From positions 1 through 10,329 of the forward strand of contig CALDLZ010000076.1 in assembly GCA_937915335.1 (NCBI GenBank): 10,329 nt of DNA, in the 5' to 3' direction. Below, piece by piece: positions 6,343 to 10,329 of the stretch; the stretch's first letter is position 1; each line of letters begins with the position of its first letter. The DNA is from an uncultured Faecalibacterium sp. Lineage in GTDB: Bacteria; Bacillota; Clostridia; Oscillospirales; Ruminococcaceae. The notes beneath the pieces were generated by a model. The model did no database searches. It was not told the origin of the DNA and saw only the letters and a list, made by a program, of their open reading frames with translations. Position numbers and translations under genes: made by a program.

Positions 6343-6462
6343 ATGACTTTGTCAGAAGTGCTGTTGCTGTTGACATTTGTTTCCAGCGTGGCCTATGGTG
6401 TCTTTGACATCACATGGAAAATCAGCCATGACGACAAGAATCATAAAAACAAAAAAGACTGA
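6343..6462 (+). CDS. Small membrane peptide, candidate type I (TxpA/BsrG/holin-like) toxin
   Basis: A 39-residue ORF. The SD AAAGGAGG (6328-6335) is essentially perfect and 7 nt from the ATG; an in-frame ATG at 6337 is too close to it. The peptide starts MTLSEVLLLL, has one hydrophobic span at about residues 5-24, then a charged hydrophilic tail (residues 26-39) with six lysines and four aspartates. The M-T-x-x-E-x-L opening, single membrane helix and Lys-rich tail resemble BsrG, TxpA and holin-like type I toxins, which insert into the membrane and depolarise or disturb it. The TGA lies inside the stem of a convergent terminator, and a strong antisense promoter faces it from 6588. Context therefore supports toxin function more than length alone. 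Alternatives are another small membrane protein or a leader peptide. Family homology was judged by pattern only. Confidence 0.72.
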   Translation: MTLSEVLLLLTFVSSVAYGVFDITWKISHDDKNHKNKKD

Positions 6463-6504
6463 CCGCCATCTATGCTTCCCCAAGCTAATCGGTCAATCTT
6501 TTTT
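6451..6504 (-). terminator. Terminator of the antisense RNA, overlapping the toxin stop codon
   Basis: A 15-bp stem pairs 6490-6504 with 6451-6465, with a 24-nt loop holding an inner GCTT-CCCC-AAGC hairpin. On the minus strand all 15 pairs form (one U-G) and TTTTTTGTTTTT follows. On the plus strand the same position becomes a C-A mismatch, so the stem favours the antisense direction, though TTTTTT also follows on the plus strand. Confidence 0.82.
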
Positions 6505-6516
6505 GATACGCGTGGT

Positions 6517-6550
6517 GTAAGGAGCTAGCCGTTTGTATGGCAGCGCCTTT
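6517..6550 (-). repeat. Right copy of the inverted repeat (5' part of the antisense RNA)
   Basis: Read on the minus strand this gives AAAGGCGCTGCCATAC followed by AAACGGCTAGCTCC and TTAC. It aligns with AGGTGTTGCCTTAAACG and CGGCTAAACGCTCCTTAC on the plus strand at 6208-6246. The differences largely keep a GCC/GGC hairpin. Confidence 0.6.
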
Positions 6551-6558
6551 TGTGTTTT
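6521..6558 (+). terminator. Putative terminator of the toxin-like mRNA
   Basis: GGAGCTAGCC (6521-6530) pairs with GGCAGCGCC (6539-6547), giving eight base pairs with a bulged A and an A-G mismatch. The T-rich run TTTTGTGTTTT (6548-6558) follows. The arm overlaps the sequence that can pair with the mRNA leader. It directly abuts the antisense promoter's -10 box. Confidence 0.55.
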
Positions 6559-6559
6559 C

Positions 6560-6588
6560 AGTATAAACGTTTCAGCGTGAATTGTCAA
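6560..6588 (-). promoter_or_regulatory. Strong antisense (antitoxin RNA) promoter
   Basis: Minus-strand TTGACA (6588-6583), a 17-bp spacer and TATACT (6565-6560): 11 of 12 consensus positions, the strongest promoter in the window. The -35 box starts 7 bp after the hemW stop codon (6598-6596). No hemW gene product lies downstream, so the promoter has no protein-coding target and must make a short RNA toward the toxin-like gene. Confidence 0.85.
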
Positions 6589-6595
6589 GCATCTG

Positions 6596-7678
6596 TCACA
6601 GCAATTCTGCCAGAATGCTGTTCTGCACGATCAGCCCGGCGGGGGTGAGGGCAAGGGTCTCGCCGTCGAAGGTGGCATAGCCGGACTTCACGCAGTTTTT
6701 CACAAAGGCAAGCTGCGCAGTGGAAAACTCCTTGCCGTAGCGGGCCTTATAGGCGGCAAGATCCAGCCCCTTGCGCAGACGGAGCTGCAAGATAAGATAG
6801 TCTTCAGCCCCGCAGCCGCCGTCCATGACAGGGGCGGCGGTGTCGTTCAGAAACGCTTCGGTGTCGGCGGGATAGTAGAACCGCCTGCCGCCCATGCAGG
6901 AGTGGGCCGCCGGACCAAGGCCCAGATAATCCCCGCAGTCCCAGTAGATGAGGTTGTGCTTCCCTTCATAGCCGGGCTTTGCAAAGTTGGAGATCTCGTA
7001 CTGCCTGTATCCGTGGTGTTCCAGCCGCTCCACAGCGTAGAGGTAAAAGTCGGCCGCCTCGTCAGAGGTAGGCAGGCCCTCGGGCGGGTGTTTGCCAAAG
7101 GTGGAACCCGGTTCGATCTTTAAGAGGTAAGCCGAGATATGGGTTGCCCCGCCCGCCTCAATGAGCTCCAGTGTCTCGTCAAACTCGGCCTGCGTATAAT
7201 GGGGCAGGGCCAGCATGATGTCACCGCTGATGTTGGTAAAGCCTGCCCGCCGTGCCGCCGCAAAGGCCGCACGAGCCTGCCGGGCAGTGTGGGGACGGCC
7301 CAGCGTTTTCAGCTGGCTGTCCCGGGCGGACTGTACCCCGAAGGAGATGCGGTTCACGCCCGCTTCCCAGAACCCTCGCAGGGTGTCCTCGGTTACAGTC
7401 TCAGGGTTGGCCTCCAGCGTGATCTCGGCCCCGGGTGCCGGAGCGGCCGCCCGGATGATCCGGGCGACATCGGCAGGGGAGAGCAGGCTGGGGGTGCCGC
7501 CGCCGAAATAGACCGTGTCCGGTTGGAGCGGCGCTTCCGGCGCAAAGCGGGAGAGTTCCCGCAAGAGGGCGTCCACATATTGGGTGGGGACGCCTCGCTG
7601 ACCGGGGGCAGAATAGAAATCACAGTAACGACATTTGGAAAAACAGTAGGGAATATGCAGATATAGTCCAAGAGACAT
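6596..7678 (-). CDS. hemW: HemW-type radical SAM protein (heme chaperone, coproporphyrinogen oxidase-like)
   Basis: A 360-residue radical SAM protein. LYLHIPYCFSKCRYCDF holds the CxxxCxxC cluster (C12, C16, C19) that binds the 4Fe-4S cluster with SAM, followed by VYFGGGTPS (57-64), EANPETV, NRISFGVQSARDSQLKTLGR and GDIMLALPHYTQAEF. These and the C-terminal HemW domain (YEISNFAKPGYEGKHNLIYWDCGDYLGLGPAAHS) match HemW rather than true HemN. HemW binds heme and is thought to deliver it to target proteins; older annotations call it coproporphyrinogen III oxidase. The length is close to the usual 375-380. The SD is weak (AAGG, 12 nt from the ATG). No terminator precedes the antisense RNA promoter just downstream, so hemW transcripts may run through the antitoxin region to the terminator at 6451. 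The usual lepA/hrcA neighbours are absent. Confidence 0.92.
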   Translation of the reverse strand: MSLGLYLHIPYCFSKCRYCDFYSAPGQRGVPTQYVDALLRELSRFAPEAPLQPDTVYFGGGTPSLLSPADVARIIRAAAPAPGAEITLEANPETVTEDTLRGFWEAGVNRISFGVQSARDSQLKTLGRPHTARQARAAFAAARRAGFTNISGDIMLALPHYTQAEFDETLELIEAGGATHISAYLLKIEPGSTFGKHPPEGLPTSDEAADFYLYAVERLEHHGYRQYEISNFAKPGYEGKHNLIYWDCGDYLGLGPAAHSCMGGRRFYYPADTEAFLNDTAAPVMDGGCGAEDYLILQLRLRKGLDLAAYKARYGKEFSTAQLAFVKNCVKSGYATFDGETLALTPAGLIVQNSILAELL

Positions 7679-7719
7679 ACAATATCACAGCCTTTTTCAC
7701 GAAACGTTCATTTCTATGC

Positions 7720-7748
7720 AGTATACTATAAAATGTAAACCGGAGCAA
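7720..7748 (-). promoter_or_regulatory. hemW promoter, symmetric with a divergent -10
   Basis: Minus-strand TTGCTC (7748-7743), a 17-bp spacer and TATACT (7725-7720). The -10 is part of the palindrome AGTATACT (7720-7727), so the plus strand also reads TATACT, followed by TATAAAAT, in front of the Bax inhibitor-1 family gene. No clear plus-strand -35 box was found (best TTCATT at 7707-7712 with TAAAAT). Confidence 0.6.
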
Positions 7749-7791
7749 GGCGGAACGCCCGCTTCGGCAAAAAGACTGGAGGAGTTCCACA

Positions 7792-8493
7792 ATGGATTAC
7801 AACAACTATGATCGCGGCTACGGCGAGCGTTCGATGACGGCATCGGACTATATGACTCGCACCTACCGCTGGATGGCCTGCGGCCTGCTCATCACCTTTG
7901 CCATGGCCTATCTCACCGCGACGACCTCGCTGATCTATCTGGTCGATTCGCTCTATCTGGTTCTGACCATTGCGGAGCTGGCGCTGGTAATCGTGCTGAG
8001 CTCCCGGGTGCAGAATATGTCAGTGGGAGCCGCCCGCGCGACCTTCTTCGGGTACGCACTGCTCAACGGCATGGTATTGAGCTATTACTTCCTGGTATTT
8101 TCGGCCAGCACCCTTATCATGGCCCTGTTGGCAACCTCTCTCTACTTTGGTCTGATGGCTGTCTACGGCACCACGACCCATAGGGATCTGACCGGCTGGG
8201 GCCCCCGCCTGATGATGGCTCTTGTTGCCATGATCATCACCGGCTTTGTCGGGATGCTGTTTGGCTTCGGCTTTGGCAGCTCGGTGCTCTACTGCGGCAT
8301 CGGCCTGGTGGTGTTCATGCTGCTGACCGCTTACGATACTCAGAAGCTGCAGCAGATGTACAGCTACTACTCCGCTGATTCCGAGATGGCCGAAAAGGCT
8401 TCCATCTATGGCGCGCTGACCCTGTATCTGGACTTCATCAACATCTTCCTGTATGCTGTCCGCCTGATGGGCAATAACCGCCGCCGCAACTGA
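7792..8493 (+). CDS. Bax inhibitor-1/YccA family membrane protein
   Basis: A 233-residue protein with a short polar N-terminus (MDYNNYDRGYGERS) and about seven hydrophobic helices, the layout of the BI-1/TMBIM family (bacterial YccA, YbhL, YetJ). Family landmarks are YMTRTYRWMACGLLITFAMAY at the first helix, ATFFGYALLNGMVLSYYF in the middle, LTAYDTQKLQQMY with the conserved aspartate, and the C-terminal ASIYGALTLYLDFINIFLYAVRLMG. B. subtilis YetJ is a pH-sensitive calcium leak channel and E. coli YccA modulates FtsH; which role applies here is unknown. The SD GGAGGAG lies 7 nt before the ATG. It is divergent from hemW and closed by a strong terminator, so it is monocistronic. Confidence 0.92.
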   Translation: MDYNNYDRGYGERSMTASDYMTRTYRWMACGLLITFAMAYLTATTSLIYLVDSLYLVLTIAELALVIVLSSRVQNMSVGAARATFFGYALLNGMVLSYYFLVFSASTLIMALLATSLYFGLMAVYGTTTHRDLTGWGPRLMMALVAMIITGFVGMLFGFGFGSSVLYCGIGLVVFMLLTAYDTQKLQQMYSYYSADSEMAEKASIYGALTLYLDFINIFLYAVRLMGNNRRRN

Positions 8494-8505
8494 TTTTTGT
8501 ATTTT

Positions 8506-8553
8506 AGCCCGCTCAGTCAAAGCCGCAGGCCTTGACTGAGCGGGCTTTCTTTT
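8506..8553 (+). terminator. Strong intrinsic terminator after the BI-1 gene
   Basis: A perfect 15-bp stem (8506-8520 with 8532-8546) has an 11-nt loop that contains a further GCC-GCA-GGC hairpin, followed by TTCTTTTT. Nothing else supported was seen before the next gene at 8641. Confidence 0.92.
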
Positions 8554-8640
8554 TATCGTTCCAGTGTATAAACCCTCGTCCAGCTTCGCATACTGCAATC
8601 AGAAAAACAATGGATACCATGACGGATTGGAGTAACGAAC

Positions 8641-9429
8641 ATGGAACAGATCAGGAAATTTCTGCGGGACAAAGGGTTTGCGCTGGCGCTACTGGCCTGT
8701 CTGGCAGCGGCGGCAGCGGCAGGTGTCTGGGCGGTGCGCACCGTCCGGGACGAGCTGGACAAGAACCTTTCGGGCCTGCGCACCCCGGACAGCACATCCA
8801 CCGCCCCAGGCGTTGACGAGGGGCTGACAGTGATCCCACAGGAGGATGAAACAACATGGGAATGGCCGACCGAGCCCGCCGCAAACAGTGTAAGCAATGT
8901 GCCCAAGACGGCTTCCTCGGCACCGCAAAGCGCATCTTCCTCCTCCTCTGCGCCGCAGGCTGGATCTGGCTCGGTGCGCGAACCCTCCGAGCTGCAAGGC
9001 GCGTCCTCGCCTGCCAGCAGTTCGGCAGCGCCTGCCTCCACGCAGCCGGTATCTGGCAGGGTGCTCAATGGTTACAGCGGCGATGAGCTGGTCTACAACA
9101 AGACCTTAGGGGATTGGCGTACCCACAACGGCATTGATTATGCCTGTGAAAAGGATGCCGCCGTCCAGAGCCCTACGGCGGGCACCGTGGTGCTGGCAGG
9201 TTCGGATGGCAGCTGGGGCCCAACCGTGGCCATCAAGGACAGCACGGGCCGGGTCTGGCGGCTCAGCGGCGTGGCCAGCCCGGCGGTGAAGGAGGGCGAG
9301 ACCGTCAGCGCCGGGCAGACCTTGGGCAAGGTGGGCAGCGTGAGCTGTGAATGCGCCGAGGAAAGCCATATCCACCTGGAAGTAAAGCAGGGCGACAGCT
9401 ATCTCGACCCCGCAAAACTGATGCAGTGA
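8641..9429 (+). CDS. SpoIIQ/LytM-like M23 peptidase-fold protein, membrane-anchored
   Basis: A 262-residue protein: a short cytoplasmic start, one membrane helix (about 12-33, alanine-rich), a Ser/Ala/Pro-rich low-complexity linker (about 80-137), and a C-terminal M23 (LytM) domain from about 145. The zinc ligands HNGID (H162, D166) and HIHLEV (H243, H245) are in place. The segment that normally reads Y-x-H-L carries W-R-L (R207), so the usual catalytic histidine is replaced and hydrolysis is doubtful. SpoIIQ-type proteins are structural partners in the engulfment channel of spore formers, and a non-hydrolytic scaffold or amidase-activator role would fit. The start is supported by GGAG 8 nt upstream. 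It lies alone between two terminators. The assignment to SpoIIQ itself is by layout only. Confidence 0.82.
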   Translation: MEQIRKFLRDKGFALALLACLAAAAAAGVWAVRTVRDELDKNLSGLRTPDSTSTAPGVDEGLTVIPQEDETTWEWPTEPAANSVSNVPKTASSAPQSASSSSSAPQAGSGSVREPSELQGASSPASSSAAPASTQPVSGRVLNGYSGDELVYNKTLGDWRTHNGIDYACEKDAAVQSPTAGTVVLAGSDGSWGPTVAIKDSTGRVWRLSGVASPAVKEGETVSAGQTLGKVGSVSCECAEESHIHLEVKQGDSYLDPAKLMQ

Positions 9430-9433
9430 CCCC

Positions 9434-9464
9434 AAGCGGCAGACCTGACCGTCTGCCGCTTTTT
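9434..9464 (+). terminator. Intrinsic terminator after the M23 gene
   Basis: A perfect 11-bp stem AAGCGGCAGAC/GTCTGCCGCTT (9434-9444 with 9451-9461), loop CTGACC, followed directly by TTTT. Confidence 0.9.
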
Positions 9465-9489
9465 CTGCGTCCTTCCAGCGGAATGCAGA

Positions 9490-9518
9490 TTGCAATTGCG
9501 GGCCGATTCTGGTATGAT
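9490..9518 (+). promoter_or_regulatory. Promoter of the BaiN-like flavoprotein gene
   Basis: TTGCAA (9490-9495), a 17-bp spacer and TATGAT (9513-9518) preceded by TGG, an extended -10. The SD GGGAGGA (about 9553-9559) precedes the ATG at 9566. Confidence 0.7.
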
Positions 9519-9565
9519 AAACTAGAACAAATTTCGACAGGCAGTGGATCATGGGAGGAACCAGA

Positions 9566-10329
9566 ATGGCAAAGGTATTGATCGTGGGAGCCGGTGCGGC
9601 CGGGCTGATGGCGGCAGGTGCCGCTGCCCGGCAGGGACATCAGGTGACGGTGCTGGAGCATACCGACAAGCCCGGCCAGAAAATTCTGGTCACCGGTAAG
9701 GGCCGCTGCAATGTGACCAACGACTGCAATGCCGAGGAGTTTCTGCACCACGTCCGCATCAATCCGCGCTTCCTGTTTTCCTCGCTGGGGGCTTTCCCGC
9801 CTGCCAAAACCATGGAGCTGTTCGAGAGCCTGGGCGTGGAGCTGAAAGTGGAGCGGGGCCGCCGGGTCTTCCCGGTATCCGACAAGGCGGAAGAGATCCG
9901 ACAGGCGCTGCTCCGCTATGCGCAGGATGCCGATATCGTCTATGACGGGGCGAAGAAGCTGCTTTTGGAAGAGCTGCCCCCGGAGCAGGCGGCGGCTCCA
10001 GTCGCCCCGGAAAACCCGCACCACCCCAAAAAGAAAAAGGCCGGGCCTGGCTTGCGGTGCATCGGTGTGCGGGGCGTTTCCGGCAAAGAATACCGGGCAG
10101 ATGCCGTGCTCATTGCTACCGGCGGCGTGAGCTACCCCACTACCGGCTCCACCGGTGATGGCTACAAGATGGCCCGGCAGGCCGGGCACACCCTTGTGGA
10201 GCCGGTGCCCAGTCTGGTCAGTCTGGTCAGCCATGACCCGGACTGCAAAAAGATGATGGGTCTTGCCCTGAAGAATGTGACTTTAACACTGTTCGAGGAT
10301 GGTAAGGCCATCTTTGACGAGCAGGGGGA
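9566..10329 (+). CDS. NAD(P)/FAD-dependent oxidoreductase, BaiN/HI0933-like, 5' part only
   Basis: The first 254 codons are present and the gene continues past the window. The N-terminus MAKVLIVGAGAAGLMAA is the FAD-binding Rossmann motif (GAGAAG, 8-13). It is followed by the family hallmarks GQKILVTGKGRCNVTN (37-52), a region around GRRVFPVSDKAEEI, and VLIATGGVSYPTTGSTGDGY (181-200), which define the HI0933/BaiN flavoprotein family. One gut member, BaiN, was assigned to reductive steps in bile acid 7-alpha-dehydroxylation, but most relatives have no known substrate, so no such activity is claimed. A Pro/Ala- and Lys-rich insertion sits at about residues 137-162, between two family-conserved blocks. 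The start ATG at 9566 has a GGGAGGA SD. It stands alone after a terminator. Confidence 0.9.
   Translation, partial: MAKVLIVGAGAAGLMAAGAAARQGHQVTVLEHTDKPGQKILVTGKGRCNVTNDCNAEEFLHHVRINPRFLFSSLGAFPPAKTMELFESLGVELKVERGRRVFPVSDKAEEIRQALLRYAQDADIVYDGAKKLLLEELPPEQAAAPVAPENPHHPKKKKAGPGLRCIGVRGVSGKEYRADAVLIATGGVSYPTTGSTGDGYKMARQAGHTLVEPVPSLVSLVSHDPDCKKMMGLALKNVTLTLFEDGKAIFDEQG

Larger units (their letters stand above)
6446..6553 (-). ncRNA. Predicted antisense (antitoxin) RNA, about 105 nt
   Basis: This RNA is defined by a consensus promoter at 6560-6588 and an intrinsic terminator at 6451-6504, both on the minus strand. It would cover the last four or five codons and the whole 3' UTR of the toxin-like mRNA, the arrangement of RatA and SR4 antitoxin RNAs. 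Its 5' part contains GGCTAGCTCCTTAC, complementary to the toxin mRNA's 3' terminator region and carrying the same CTCCTT anti-SD as the toxin leader. It could therefore also pair with the toxin SD. No convincing ORF was noticed in it. Ends are approximate. Confidence 0.7.

Noticed and set aside
6188..6550. The inverted repeats around the toxin-like gene as ends of a MITE or small transposon
   Set aside because: The repeats lie inside the predicted transcripts, pair with the SD and terminator, and show no target-site duplication I could see, so a riboregulatory role fits better. Mobility is not excluded.
8554..8640. A promoter or small gene before the M23 gene
   Set aside because: TATAAA (8567-8572) has no acceptable -35 box, and the only ATG-led frames are short and lack support.
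10211..10228. Tandem AGTCTGGTC repeat in the flavoprotein gene
   Set aside because: It encodes the PSLVSLV segment, close to the PSLVPL usual in the family, so it needs no special explanation.

Overview
The window looks like chromosomal DNA of a GC-rich, Gram-positive gut Clostridia member, most like the Faecalibacterium/Oscillospiraceae group. This is inferred from gene style (SD-led genes, an alanine-rich SpoIIQ-like M23 protein, a HemW, a BaiN-type flavoprotein) and from compact sigma-A-type promoters. No species can be fixed without a database search. No rRNA, tRNA, CRISPR array, IS element or phage gene was seen.

Layout. Positions 1-2082 hold a minus-strand run: a Crp/Fnr-type regulator, a tandem-hairpin intergenic repeat, a membrane-anchored family 2 glycosyltransferase (GtrB/dolichol-phosphate-mannose-synthase-like), and the start of a flavin reductase-like gene cut by the window edge, joined to the glycosyltransferase by an ATGA overlap. 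Divergent from the regulator is a lipoprotein substrate-binding protein of the NitT/TauT (SsuA-like) class. The shared 175-bp intergenic region is full of perfect dyads. A bidirectional terminator follows, then brnQ on the minus strand, then a divergently transcribed SsuC-like permease and SsuB-like ATPase. The binding protein, permease and ATPase probably form one importer of unknown substrate, interrupted by brnQ.

The most interesting stretch is 6150-6600, between the ATPase and hemW. It encodes a 39-residue membrane peptide resembling TxpA/BsrG/holin-like type I toxins, with a perfect SD and a long structured leader. A very strong convergent promoter (TTGACA-17-TATACT) drives a predicted ~105-nt antisense RNA over the toxin's 3' end. 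The toxin leader and the antisense RNA share an imperfect ~35-45-nt sequence containing an anti-Shine-Dalgarno (CTCCTT). The toxin mRNA's own 3' terminator region carries the complement of that sequence. This predicts a long-range 5'-3' lock plus antisense control. The toxin promoter resembles the permease promoter over a 33-bp module.

The right side holds hemW (minus strand), a divergent Bax inhibitor-1 family membrane protein with a strong terminator, a SpoIIQ/LytM-like M23 protein with an Arg at the usual catalytic-His position, another terminator, and the first 254 codons of a BaiN/HI0933-like flavoprotein running off the end. All promoters, terminators and RNA ends were read by eye. No folding or homology search was run.
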